From Mytilus edulis (taxonomy: Eukaryota > Mollusca > Bivalvia > Mytilida > Mytilidae), in the NCBI RefSeq assembly GCF_963676685.1, contig NC_092344.1, positions 94,642,749-94,706,748 of the forward strand: DNA of 64,000 bases, read 5' to 3'. Each line of letters opens with the position of its first letter. Position 1 is the first letter of the stretch. Below are positions 35,821 through 46,944 of the stretch, piece after piece. A program made the translations under genes and the position numbers. The notes under the pieces were generated by a model. The model ran no database searches, had not been told where the DNA came from, and saw only the letters and a list, made by a program, of their open reading frames with translations.

Positions 35821-36551
35821 GCATATCATAAGATGTCTTTTCTTTTTTAATTTTCTTTTGGCATTGTGTTGTTGTCTGGTTGCTGTCTTATTGGAGTACA
35901 GTATAGACAAAGCACATATGTATAATAATAGAGAAGAATACAACATTTTACCAAAGCATAATGACGGGATGTATAGGTACAGAGCCACACAATGTGTATC
36001 AAAGAAAACAAAAAGGCATATAAACAAAGGAATAAGCAAAAATGAAAGACAAGAATACATAAATTATCATAAAACAATAGCAGTATGACGTGATGTATAA
36101 GTAAAGAGTCATGTCATCACCCATAATACAGACTAAACAGTAAAAGTAATATTCGTAAAAGACAAATAAAAGTATACTATAACACGTTATTTCAAAAGAA
36201 CAACGTCAGTAGCCTGAATCTATACTTCAAGTCCATAGTGTATTATTTGTGAAGTTGTTAAGGAATATTTATCAACAAGGTATTGGTACCTTTCGATGAA
36301 CTTTAAGGACGAGACGTTCTTTGATATAACCTTGTTTCATCAACTTTCTGTTCAGACACTGGTGACGTTTTACAAAATCTTATTAGGATCTGCAAGCTCT
36401 TTCATACCAAATAAGTTGAGAAATGTATATCCCGTATGCATTGGAAGTGGGTAAAATCGTTCGAACAATTGGTTTACTTGAAAGGCATTGATTCAAAACA
36501 ACATGCACAACATTGATACAAAAATTCAGACATAATCTTTTTGAAAAAAAG

Positions 36552-36760
36552 TAACATAATAAAAATACTGAAATCAAAGAAAAATTCAAAACGAAAATCT
36601 CTTATCAAATGGCCAAATCATGACAAATCAAAGGAATGAAAAACAGCTGTCATATTCCAGACTTAGTGAAGGCATCTCCTGACGTAGAAAATAGAAGACT
36701 TCACCTGGTTTTAAAGATAGCGTAACTTCTCAATAATATGAGTCACAATTCTTTTTTAAA
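36552..36760 (+). repeat. Dispersed repeat family D, copy 4 (partial)
   Basis: AATACTGAAATCAAAG, ACAGCTGTCATATTCCAGAC and TTCACCTGGTTTTAAAGATA. Confidence 0.5.
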
Positions 36761-37374
36761 AAATTTACATTCATAGAGATGTAAATAATAACAAAACAGA
36801 GGGAAAATTCAAACTTCAGATTTGAATAACTTTGAAATTAAATATGCTTTATTTCATTATTGAATGTATTGATAACTTTAACTTATTTATCATAGGTCTG
36901 CCAACTTACAAAAATGTATCAATGACATGATAAACTTATCTTAGTATTCTTATTTATTTAAATATATCAATAATTACTTCATCGGTAGCTGTTTATAAAT
37001 TTTAGCTCGTGTATCTTTTCTTTTTATTTGTTTTGAATATTTGATTTACTTATTACATTTATTTTTTCTTTTGCTTTTTTAATAACATCGTAAACTAGTT
37101 ACAATTATGTCTTACTTCAATTGTGAAATAACATTTATTAAAGCTGTGTTCATTTTCAACAAATATTACACTGTGGAAAAATAATTTTTGAATAAAAGAG
37201 TAAATATGGTTTGAAATAAAAGTAAGTCAGATCATTCTTATTGTTGTGAGATGACTGACATTTTATAAATAAATTCAAAGTATCAAAGCCGAATTGATTT
37301 GATTTGTTACTGATTTCTGTATTAAAACTGGGGCCTTTTTAAATCAATGCGCATACAACATCAGTTTGTCGAAT
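36761..37374. other. AT-rich upstream flank of the secreted-protein gene
   Basis: No exon or clear core promoter seen; TATAAATAA at 37264 is a weak candidate only. Confidence 0.25.
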
Positions 37375-37435
37375 ATGGCACACAAGAAACATACCGCCGT
37401 CTTTTTTATATTAATAAGTATTTCACTTGCATACG
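37375..37435 (+). CDS. Putative secreted protein, exon 1 (signal peptide)
   Basis: ATG followed by a basic stretch (MAHKKH) and a hydrophobic core (TAVFFILISISLAYG) makes a classical signal peptide, with likely cleavage after LAYG or nearby. The exon ends one base into a codon at donor GTAAGA (37436). The next compatible exon is 39500-39571, also phase 1. It is too short for an ORF search but the ATG, signal peptide and strong donor agree. It encodes the start of an extracellular protein that I cannot name. Confidence 0.6.
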
Positions 37436-38939
37436 GTAAGATTTAAAACTAATAGTTTTATTACTAGTGAACCATATTTTTAATATTTTTTCGTTAAAAT
37501 GATTGCATAGCATATTTGTATTTCAAATTGAACATCAAAATTATCCAAGGAGAGAATTGACTATTATCAACTTCTACTAGTATAGCATCTGTTTCATATG
37601 TGGCTTCAAGTATACGGAAAACGAAATCATGAGCAACAAAAACACTATAAAAAATAACTCGACTTCTTGCGAAGATGAAACATATCCATCCAGATATTCC
37701 ATGACGGTCAAACAAATCGTGTTGACGTCCGTTAAACTTTTAAATGAATGACTTCAACTTAATCCGTGGAAAGCTTCAGCTCGATAGCTTCTTGTAAGTA
37801 GCACTCCTCTTTGAAGGAAAACATTATTGATAAAGTAAGTACTTGAATATTGTATCAACTCGGAAATGCATCATTCATTTGTAAGCGTTGCTGAATTTTG
37901 TCACATAGAAATGGAAGATTAACTATTGGAAAGCTAAACTGACCCTCATTATCAATTTTTAGATGTAAATCACGTATGAGGCAGACGTGTATGATGTATC
38001 TTTTTTATTCAATGAAGTTAAATTCGCATTCAAAATTTTGCTATTGAAACATTAACATTAACCTATTTTTTCAACATAATACGAATTCTTTTGAGATGTA
38101 AATAATTCATGAAATGAAAAAAAAAATGTTTTATCTGTTGTCCATTGAAATAAAAAATAGTCTTCTATGTCATGTTTATAATTGAGAATATAGTATCGAA
38201 CTGACATCATTAACTTGAAAAAGTCAGGAAATACAAATAGAGGATACTATTTTTTGCAGTATTTCTTGTGCGGTTTTTTTTCAAAGTTTTTAAATATACG
38301 TGCGGTATCGAGCTTATACAAAAAAAGAGTAATAGATAGTGATGCTCGAAATGGAGTTTAAAACTATTTATTGGTAATATAAGATTTAACTCAAATTAAA
38401 TTAATTGATAGACATGTTCTACATTGTGTGTTAAAAATCTTACTACTGTCGTATCCGATCAATATTATTATTATAATTATATAGAAGAAAAAATGTATTG
38501 TATTTGAAGGATTTTTTTTTACTAAAAGTATACGGTTCACTTTATGTAATCTTCCTTCGCTCATCAACATATTTCCTTGAAATATTATTTTTTGAAAAAT
38601 GCTTGAAAACCTATTTTAAGCTATGAGTCTTACTTATCGTCGTCGTCTTCTTCTAATCGTCGGGTATTTATACGTGGTAGATTGCACCGTATGGCCCATC
38701 ACTGCCGTCTTCAGCACTTAAAGTTTTTTGTCGGATGTTACGGATTCATAATCTGGATATTCCTCGAGGTTGTCTCCTGAAGCCTTTCCCTGGCATTAGG
38801 GTGTGACGCCATGAGTTACTGTATATGCAAAATCTAATATAGTATGTAAACGTTCATAGTTGCATTATAGTAGCATTATATATTTAACCAACAAAGCGTC
38901 AGTTATTGAGAATGGAAATAGGGAATGTGTTAGACACAA

Positions 38940-39010
38940 AAACCCGAACAAAAGGCAGAAAACATCACAGGACCACAAAATCATTCACTTGGAGGCGGGC
39001 TTCAGTTGAC
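38940..39010 (-). repeat. Dispersed repeat family G, fragment, reverse
   Basis: GGAGGCGGGCTTCAG preceded by GGAAATAGGGAATGTGT mirrors the family G 5' segment. Lies in intron 1 of the secreted-protein gene. Confidence 0.45.
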
Positions 39011-39499
39011 CCAAATGTTTTATAGTTTCCGGCAATGTTTTATATGCAAACAGGATGACTCAAAGATATTCTTGACTTTTTTTTTCTTTTCGTCTAGTTA
39101 TTATATGTTTATCTAAACTGACTATATACTATACATATATTGATATTATTTTTGGCTGTTTGTTTGTTATCTATGGCAACTACACTTGCATTTTAATGCA
39201 TTAGATAAAAGAAAATATTATAGATAATGTATCTACATATTCTTTTAGAACTTGAATTGTTCGCATTATTATTAAAACAATATCTCATTGTTTGTATTGT
39301 ATTATGAAAATTATTAATGTTGTAATGTTTATGCTTTTTATGGCTCAAAATTGGAAATAAAAATCTTCTTCTTCTAAAAACTTTTTTTTACCGAAATTTG
39401 TCCGATTTCACAGAAAATTAATGTTTATTCTGTTATCTACGGACTCTTAAATGCCAAAGATGAGGCTCGGTTCTTATTTTCTATACCTATATTTGAAAG

Positions 39500-39571
39500 G
39501 TTGTACCACAGTTCGGAATACAGGAATAAGTGACCCAGAAGACGCTGATGACAGTTGGGATACAGAAACAG
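39500..39571 (+). CDS. Putative secreted protein, exon 2
   Basis: Acceptor TATTTGAAAG ends at 39499 and donor GTACAG starts at 39572. Joined to exon 1 in phase 1 it reads CTTVRNTGISDPEDADDS followed by WDTETG, an acidic segment with one cysteine after the signal peptide. It leaves phase 1 into 46281. In molluscan extracellular proteins I recall a similar SDPxDxDxSWDT stretch just before a beta-sandwich domain, but I cannot give a family name. Confidence 0.55.
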
Positions 39572-39659
39572 GTACAGTCTTGTATGATTTTTAATTGCAG
39601 TTTCTTGTGTATATTTCGGTGTTTAGTATGACATCTATCATCACTGAACTAGCATACAT

Positions 39660-39810
39660 TTTTGTTTTAGGGGCCAGCTGAAGCACGCCTCCGGGTGTAG
39701 AAATTTCTCGCTGAAATGGAGACACATTGGTGGCATTTGGCAGTTGTCTGCTATTTAGTCTGGTTGTTGTCTCTTTGATTTTGACACACTCCCCATTTCC
39801 ATTCCCAATT
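39660..39810 (+). repeat. Dispersed repeat family G, forward, in intron 2
   Basis: GGGGCCAGCTGAAGCACGCC through ACACATTGGTGGCATTTGG and TTGTTGTCTCTTTGATTTTG. Confidence 0.6.
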
Positions 39811-40014
39811 TAATTGCTATATCTTCGGCAGTATTTTACCTGCACTTCTAACAAAGGATATACCATATATACATGTACCACAAAATACGGACCCACTACA
39901 AAACAAATTCAGCTCCTATGTCTTAATGTTTTTACTCTACAGCCGTATTTGATAATTTTTTATAAAATCAATGGACGGAAAGGGTTACTTTTAATTCTAT
40001 AATTTTTTTTATTA

Positions 40015-42110
40015 TTTGGCGTCCGTCGTCGTCCGCTAACTTTTACACAAATCTTCTCCTCTGAAACTACTGAGCCAGATGAAACCAAACTTATCTAAAA
40101 TCATCCTTATGGTATCTAGTGTAAAACAAGAGGCTGTCACAGCGACAGCAAACCGGATTTATTAACATTTATTTGTGTCCTGGCAATATCACAAGAACCA
40201 TTACTGATGAATGGTGAAAGTGAAAATTGTCAATATCAAACTTGACCTTCATTTTGTCATCAGTATCAACATATTAAAACTTGAAAAGCTTAGATTGAAT
40301 GGTTCATGAGTAAATGCAACAACGTGAAAGGAAACGCCATTTTACGATCTTTTAAGAACCGTAACTCCTGAACGGTAAAAGTCAAAATCGTCATTATTGA
40401 ACTTGACCTCTATTTTGTCATCAGTAACAACATATAAAAATTTCATAAGCTTTGGTTGAATGGTTCATGAGAAAATGCACGGACACGACTGGAAACACCA
40501 TTTTTCAATCTTTCAAGAACCATAACTCCTGAACGGTAAAAGTCAAAATCATCAATATTGAACTTGACTTCCATTTTGTCATCAGTAACAACATATTAAA
40601 ATTTGGGAAGCTTTGGTAGAACAGTTCATGCGTACATGCACGGACACGACTGGAAAAACCATTTTTCAATCTTTCAAGAACCATAACTCCTGAACGGTAA
40701 AAGTCAAAATCGTCATTATTGAACTTGACCTCCATTTTGTCATCAGTAACAACATATTAAAATTTGGGAAGCTTTGGTAGAACAGTTCATGTGTAAATGC
40801 ACGGACACGACTGGAAACTCCATTTTTCAATCTTTCAAGAACCATAACTCCTGAACGGTAAACGTCAAAATCGCCATTATTAAACTTGACCTTCATTTAG
40901 TTGTCAGTAACAACATATTAAAATTTTAAAAGATTTGGTTGAACGGTTCATGAGTAAATGTACGGACAACATTTGATTGCCGCCCGCCCGACCGACCGAC
41001 CGACCGACCGCCAGACCGACCGCCCGGCCGGCCGCCCGCCGTACATCCCCAAATCAATAACCGACATTTTTGTCACAAAAATCCGGTTAAAAAGTATAAT
41101 TTTGTCCGATGATCCCACCAATCAACCCTGATGGCCGCCTTGGCTAAAAATAGAACATTTGGGGTAAAATGCAGTTTTTGGCTAATAGTTCTGAGACTAA
41201 ATCTGACATTAGATACAAACGTCATTAGATCAAGATATATCAGCACTGCAATTTACAGTCGCATCAGACAACCCGTTGATGGGTTGATGTCCCTTATTTA
41301 GTAATTTTAATGCAATTTTGCAGTTTTTTGTTATCTTGATTTTTTAATAAAAAGATTTAAACTGTTTACAGCAAAATTGTTCAGCAAAGTTAGATGATCT
41401 ACACAATTTTTTAGTCAACACGATTAAAATTGTCAATTGACCCCATAGAGAGTTATTTCCATTTAAAGTAAAGTTTTCAAAATTCTTCGTAATATTTTTA
41501 GAAAAATCGTCAAATTGAACTAAACTTGGCCTAAAACAACCTTAGGGTATATATCCGATGACACCGCTAATCAAACAAGATGACACTAAAGCACTTACAG
41601 CAAATCTGACTTGGGGTGATACTTTTTATCATGACAAGATATATCTGCTCTGAAATTTTATAGACGCATCAGACAACCTGTTGATGGGTTGCTGCCTCAA
41701 AATTGGTAATTTAAAGAATTTTTTTTAGTTTTTGGTTATTATTTTGAATATTGTGATAGATAGGGATAGACTGTAAATAGCAAAATTGTTCAGCAAGTCA
41801 GATCTACAAATAAGTCATAATGATTAAAATTGTCAATTGGCCCCGTCAAGAGTTATTGTCATTCTAAGACATTTTTCAACATTTTTTTGTAAAAACGTTT
41901 GTATCTTTTACAAAAATCTTCTCCTCTGAAACTACAGAGACAAATTTTAACAAACATATCCACAATCATCATTAAGGTATCTAGTTAAAAAAAATGTGTC
42001 ACATAACCCCACCTACCAACCAACATGGCTGACAGAAATATAAAAATAGAAAGAGGGGTAAAACTTAAGTTTTTAACTGTTTTAAAAAGAGAAAATCTGA
42101 AAGGAAAAAA
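40015..42110 (-). repeat. Composite repeat family K, reverse copy, interrupted
   Basis: Reverse complement of the repeat at 50435-51695. 40015-40130 has AATCTTCTCCTCTGAAACTA and ATCCTTATGGTATCTAGTG. 41100-42110 continues with GATGGCCGCCTTGGC, CATCAGACAACCCGTTGATG and CAAAATTGTTCAGCAAAG, then a second internal unit. The missing middle is filled by the 161-bp array element, so that element is nested in this one. Confidence 0.65.
40133..41098. mobile_element. Nested element with a 161-bp tandem array and (GACC)n tail
   Basis: Short inverted ends AACCGGATTT (40151) and AAATCCGGTT (41079) enclose five 161-bp units, starting near 40192, 40351, 40514, 40675 and 40836. Each has CAAGAACCATAACTCCTGAA and AACTTGACCTCCATTTTGTC. 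They are followed by a GACC/GCCC microsatellite (40981-41041). A central tandem array plus microsatellite between short termini resembles the bivalve pearl/MgE-type elements (established as a structural class; membership is inferred). The two 76-residue minus-strand frames are copies of one repeat unit. Confidence 0.65.
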
Positions 42111-42583
42111 ATATGTTCAGAATAATAAGCTCTACCATTTGTCCATATATAAGTTAATTCTTATAGGGGTATAAGAAAAATAATTTAAAGACACATATTA
42201 CGATTTTTTTTCCCATTTTTGACTAATCTCGTGAAAACTATGATATTTAGTGAGAAACATTTTTTTCTGTTATGCAACATATGCTTTAAATTATGATAGA
42301 TAAATAAACACTCGAAATCTCAAAAATGATCAACAAAGCAAAGACTATTAATAAGTCAAAGAAACTAAACAGACTAAATTATTAGTAAAACAAGTGTTAC
42401 AAATTTACTGTTTAAGAATATTATAATATTTCTACAGTTATATATTTTCCGATATCTCTTTGAGTTTCCCATTTATTCTTTTATCGTTGAAAACTGTATA
42501 TAAATTCATTCCATTATCCTTGGTTGCTATCAGACGCTTAACCTGTACAGTTGTTGATAGGGTGCTCTCTTCGAGGTTCAAAG

Positions 42584-42618
42584 TATAAATAGTATAAATA
42601 GTGGGTAGCTATTCAGTT
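42584..42618 (+). promoter_or_regulatory. Putative core promoter (TATA boxes plus TCAGTT initiator) of a LINE
   Basis: TATAAAT at 42584 and TATAAATA at 42593 precede TCAGTT at 42613. The first lies about 31 bp before the initiator A. It sits upstream of a lysine-rich degenerate segment and the endonuclease fragment, as expected for a retroelement 5' end. Confidence 0.4.
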
Positions 42619-42992
42619 CAAGTCGTCATTCGGATCGGAGACGTTGATAGAAGAAGAATATTGTTGAAAATGTAGAAATAGATACACAGATAAAAGAAAA
42701 TGAACAAATGTAAAACAAGAATACAGAAGCTAAGAAAAAGAAAGACAAAACCAAAGTAGGGAAAAAGAAAACTGAAGAAAAGACGGAAGATAAATACAAG
42801 ACAAAATGTTCAAAAACTACACACAAAAAAAGGCGACACACACAGTGATAAGACAAAAAAAGATTAACCGAAAACAAATAGCAAAACTTCATTAGCAAAT
42901 AAAAGGCCGAGAAATGCAACCGGAGATGGCAAAACGCAAGAGCACACACAAAGGAAAATAAAGGTACAAACACCGACAACTCAAACTTTAAA

Positions 42993-43660
42993 ATGGTGCA
43001 TGCTAAACTAATATTTCTTTATAGCACACTTCTAATGTTAAGTATTTTGAAAATTATGAGTGTGAATATTAGAAGGAGTTTTAAAACAAAAATAGATGGT
43101 ATCATTAGAGATTATGGTGATTGTGAAATCATTTGTTTGCAGGAATGTGGTCATGTTACTAGCGATTTAGAAAATAATGCAGACTTTGAAATATATTTTT
43201 TTCGCAAGGAAAGTTACATACAAAAGGTGTGGTAACCTTGGTAAAAAATTATATTGAATATACAAACCTTTACTTTAACAGCAATATATTGAAATTGTAG
43301 ATTGGTACATACTAGTTTCAAAACTGATGATAAAGTAATAAATCTATTGAACATTTATAGTCCTACAAAATCCACAGGACAACAACGCTTTTTTATATAG
43401 AGAAATGATAGAATACTGTGCAAGTGTAAATATAGAATCACATAGAAATATTATGTTGGGAGATTTTAACTGTATTGATCAACAGATTGATACAAAAAAC
43501 CCAAATGTTGTACTTGATAACACTGTAATTTTGTTATATAAAGAATTGTGTACCATGTTAAATACATTAGATAGCTATAGATATAAATATCATAAAAAAA
43601 TAAGCTATACTTGTATAGGTAATAAAGGTGCTAAAACTAGAATAGACAAACTATGTATAT
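42993..43660 (+). pseudogene. Decayed LINE endonuclease (APE-type) fragment
   Basis: Pieces of an apurinic-like endonuclease are readable in several frames. IMSVNIRRSFK and IICLQECGHV carry the N-terminal catalytic Asn and Glu. RLVHTSFKTDD and INLLNIYSPTKS lie around 43290-43370 in other frames. LGDFNC and YTCIGNKGAKTRID lie in 43405-43660. At least two frameshifts separate them, and the domain is cut at about 43660 by a MITE. No reverse transcriptase follows on the far side, so only the 5' portion remains. The lysine-rich tract at 42640-42980 may be the ruined first ORF. Confidence 0.6.
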
Positions 43661-44136
43661 GTAAGACTCAGATCGACGTCCGGTCTCTAATCGACGGCCT
43701 TTCCTCAAATCGACGTCCAAATGTTACGTCACAATGAAATAACATTCCAAATCGATGGCCAATTTTATGCCCATCTAATCGACGTCCATTTTTAGGCATT
43801 TCATCAAGGAGCATGTATGTTCTCAGGTTGAAGACATGTATATGGAAAATATGCATAAATGTTTAAAAACTTAGTTGTCATAAGAACCCTACAAAACACG
43901 TACGTATAAGTGTAAATCAAGTCCAGTAATTTATTATTTGTTGATATTGAACATGGATTAAAGATCTACAATCAATTGGACGACGTTTTGGCAATACATT
44001 ATGTCCGATTAGAGTATAAAAATATTGGACGTCGATTTGAGAATGTGACATCATATTTGAACGTCGATTTAAGAAACGGACGTCGATTTGAGGAATGGAC
44101 GTCGATTAGACGCCGGACGTCGATCTGAGTCTTACA
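43660..44136. mobile_element. ~477-bp MITE built of ATCGACGTCC modules, inserted in the LINE fragment
   Basis: The termini TGTAAGACTCAGATCGACGT and its mirror are flanked by TATA (43656-43659, 44137-44140). ATCGACGTCC recurs about every 18-25 bp: five times in the left arm (43673, 43691, 43709, 43751, 43779, some degenerate) and about six times, reversed, in the right arm. The whole insert sits between the endonuclease motif KTRID and unrelated sequence. Confidence 0.65.
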
Positions 44137-44272
44137 TATATACAACAGTTAATTGCTACCTTAGTTTGCTATTAATAAGTATTGAAATGTGCATTGTTAT
44201 TAAATGAAATATCATTATTTATTTCAAATATAATCTTAAATCAATTCTAATTCTATCTTATTCATTCAAATG

Positions 44273-44365
44273 TGACGTCATTTTTCGTTTTTTGATGATC
44301 TGTTTTACAAATTCAAATGTTACGTCATTTTTTTGTCATTTTTTACAATTTCTAATATGACGTCA
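44273..44365. repeat. Three CRE-like TGACGTCA sites in a short repeat
   Basis: TGACGTCA at 44273 and 44358, with TTACGTCA at 44320 between them, each in an ATTCAAATGTNACGTCATTT-like context. Probably part of a dispersed repeat; regulatory function is not shown. Confidence 0.4.
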
Positions 44366-44559
44366 CTTGGCGTTGAGGTTTAAACTTATTCGGATGTGTT
44401 GCATTTTGTCGGGTTATGTAATGTATTTTGGTTGTTTCCTGTAATTAGCTAATACTTCAGTTTCATCATGTACATCTTTTGTATAGTCATTTTATAAAAT
44501 TTACTTTTTGCAAAAGTATAAATTATTCTTAATAATAGGGATGTTCTGGTACCTAACAG

Positions 44560-44710
44560 AAAAACCCTGGCCGTTTTTGGCACAACTTTTTTTAACTTTT
44601 GGTTCTCGATGCTGTTCAACTTTGTACTTGTTTCGGCTTTCAAACTTTTTTATCTGGGCGTCACTAGTAAGTCTTGTGTGGACAAAATGCACTTCTGGCG
44701 TATTAAAAGT
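44560..44710 (+). repeat. Dispersed repeat family C, forward
   Basis: GGCACAACTTTTTTTAACTT, ATGCTGTTCAACTTTGTACT, TGGGCGTCACTAGTAAG and GCACTTCTGGCGTATTA match, in reverse complement, 46590-46730. Confidence 0.6.
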
Positions 44711-44929
44711 TTTAAACTTGTTGCCTTTTGTTAGCTATTATTTGTGTGTTTCTTTGTCAATTGTGTTCTCTTATTTATCTATATTGTAGTCCTGTAATGT
44801 GGTGTTGTCATTTTAATGTTATATTTCATATGGCCATAAAAGAGGGAGGTTTGGCATGCCACAAAATCTTTGACTTCCTTCTTAGCATATGTAATCACAA
44901 CTAAACTAACCTCGAATCTTTTATATTGC

Positions 44930-45120
44930 GTTTTGATGCGTTTTGTTATTTGATTTTGCCATGTGATTATGGACTTTCCGAATTGATTTTCCTCTGAGTT
45001 CAGTATTTTTGTGATTTTACTTTTTATAACCCGCTACTTTTTATATTTTGTTTTTTTAAATTGTGTGCTATTATTTTACATATGATCGTTATGTTTTCTA
45101 TAAAGTCAACAATAATCTGA
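44930..45120 (-). repeat. Family D-related repeat, reverse, with downstream simple sequence
   Basis: CGAATTGATTTTCCTCTGAG and TTCAGTATTTTTGTGATTTT are the reverse of the family D start. A poly-A/AAAAG tract follows at 45128-45155. Confidence 0.5.
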
Positions 45121-45439
45121 GTGCTATAAAAAAAAAAAAGAAAAAAAAAGATAGAAGAAGAATAGAAAGGTAGGACCGTTAATATTTAGCAGGATTAGTC
45201 AAACAGCGAGTGTTTGAAATCTGCTGAGAAGATATAGATAGTTTTGGTTCCGTAGAAGTTGTATAAACAGGGTTAGTGCTAAGGTTTTGCGTTCCACAAC
45301 TCTCACTTTTGCAGTGAGTGTTTGTTGTTAAACTATACCACAGGGCTACCCTGTTCCAACAGTTTTATAAATATATTTTTATAAAGTTTAAGACATCGAA
45401 AGTTTACAACAGTTGGAATAGTTTCCATACATTCGTTTT

Positions 45440-45790
45440 GATACGTTTCTGTCCGGTTGCATACATAAGGTTTCAGACCAGTTTTATACCTTTAAGGTTT
45501 CAGCCCGTTTGATACATTTTAGGTTTAGCCCCGTTTTATACATTAAGGTTTCAGACCAGTTCCACACATTTAGGTTTCAGACCAGTTCCAAACCTTTAGG
45601 TTTCAGACCAGTCCAAACATTAAGGTTTCAGACCAGTTCCAAACATTTAGGTTTCAAACAATTATATTTCCAAGCTTTCTGACCAGTTTCATACATTTAG
45701 GTTGCAGACCCGTTCCATACATGAAGATTTCAGACCAGTTCCAAACATTTATGTTTCAGACTATAGTTTCAAACAGTAAGTTTAAGCAGT
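45440..45790. repeat. Minisatellite, ~28-30-bp unit (AGGTTTCAGACCAGTTCC)
   Basis: About eleven imperfect units of AGGTTTCAGACCAGTTCC plus AAACATTT. The best-preserved run is 45545-45655; units diverge toward both edges. It lies within an intron of the secreted-protein gene. Non-coding in all frames beyond short runs. Confidence 0.65.
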
Positions 45791-46280
45791 ATCGGACTGA
45801 AAGGGTTTCAAACAGTTAATATAACAGGTTCGGGTTAGGTTGATAGGTGTTGAAACTTGTTTTATGTAGTATAGTATCTGTTTAATATTTGATAGTGTAA
45901 TCTTTTTATTTACTTTAGAACTTTTGAATTGCTTTTTAAATCCCAGGAAACTGGTACGAACCCGCGAGGGAGGGTAAAAATATCTAAATGTCCCCGCCCG
46001 GTTACACGTAACACAAGATGAAAAAAAATTCTTGTCATGAAGTCTATTCTCGTCTACAATGTTGGAGAATGTGCTTTGTTTGGAATGCCTATGGACCAAG
46101 GTGAACAATACAGTCTCTTCGGAGCCTCTAGTTTAGATTCTCAGCTACCGGGCGAATAAAAAAACATGTTCGCATAACAATTAATTTAAGACACACATAT
46201 GGTAATACTTTAATCGAAAAGAAAACAGCATTTCATCCTAATCAAAAAAGTAATCGTGTTTTGTAATTGTCCTTTAAAAG
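45791..46280. other. Unclassified intron sequence before exon 3
   Basis: Includes the segment ACTGGTACGAACCCGCGAG (about 45951) of unusual GC content. No gene recognised; the 108-residue minus-strand frame has no supporting feature. Confidence 0.25.
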
Positions 46281-46448
46281 GTGTGGCAATATTGATAACC
46301 AGGAATGCTGAAAAATTTCCTTGTTGCGGATTTGTAAGCAGATGGAGGTTCCATGCCCGAACGAGTGGTACTATTGAGGCACAAGTTTGGCGACTAGATG
46401 TTGGAAGTTCGTACACATTAGTTGGTACCAATGTATTGAATGCAAATG
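46281..46448 (+). CDS. Putative secreted protein, exon 3 (beta-sandwich-like domain)
   Basis: Acceptor CCTTTAAAAG ends at 46280 and donor GTAAGA starts at 46449; both are phase 1, in frame with exons 1 and 2. It encodes VAILITRNAEKFPCCGFV, then SRWRFHARTSGTIEAQVW and YTLVGTNVLNAN. The CCG..W.F...SGT...QVW...YTLVG pattern is one I recall from uncharacterised extracellular molluscan proteins with an adhesive-like beta-sandwich domain. Two adjacent cysteines could form disulphides. I cannot name a function. Confidence 0.6.
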
Positions 46449-46589
46449 GTAAGATTATCTATAGTTCTAGTTATATCGATATCATGTTTACACCAGTGAT
46501 TTATCATGTCTCTTTGACCTGCTCACAAATACCAACGATGCTCGAATATGTAGTTATCAAAGGTACCAGGATTATAATTTAGTATGCTG

Positions 46590-46735
46590 ATGCGCGTTTC
46601 GTCTTCATAAGACTCATCAGTGACGCTCATTTCAAAATAGTTTTAAAGCCAAACAAGTACAAAGTTGAAGAGCATAGAGGATCAAAAATTTTAAAAAGTT
46701 GTGCCAAATACACGAAATTGCACGTATAGATATAA
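46590..46735 (-). repeat. Dispersed repeat family C, reverse
   Basis: GCGCGTTTCGTCTTCATAAG, ATCAGTGACGCTCATTTC, AAGCCAAACAAGTACAAAGT and AAAAAGTTGTGCCAAATAC mirror the copy at 44560-44710. Confidence 0.6.
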
Positions 46736-46860
46736 CAAAGGAGATGTGATATGATTGCCAATTCGACAACAGAGTACAAATGACGTAGATGTAAGCAACT
46801 ATAGTTCATCTTCAACCTTCAATAATGAGCACAACCCATACTGTAAACAAAGGCCAGAAC
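46735..46860 (-). repeat. Family A fragment, reverse, diverged
   Basis: AAAGGAGATGTGATATGATTG, GACAACAGAGTACAAATGAC and CTTCAATAATGAGCACAACC. Confidence 0.45.
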
Positions 46861-46944
46861 AAGTAAAAATCTGAAGGTTAGTCTAGCGTCCGAGTTAATC
46901 GTCGCAAGCGGACAATGATTTTGATTTTTGATTTTTGATTTTAG

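Noticed and set aside
40505..40896. Two similar 76-aa minus-strand ORFs, apparently a gene pair
   Set aside because: They are offset by exactly 161 bp and are frames through consecutive tandem-repeat units.
42626..42979. 117-aa minus-strand ORF rich in Phe, Leu and Ser
   Set aside because: It is the antisense of a purine- and lysine-codon-rich tract that precedes a LINE endonuclease relic; no domain or signal supports it.
45782..46108. Possible LTR element around the GC-rich segment at 45950
   Set aside because: No terminal repeats, primer-binding site or gag/pol motifs found.
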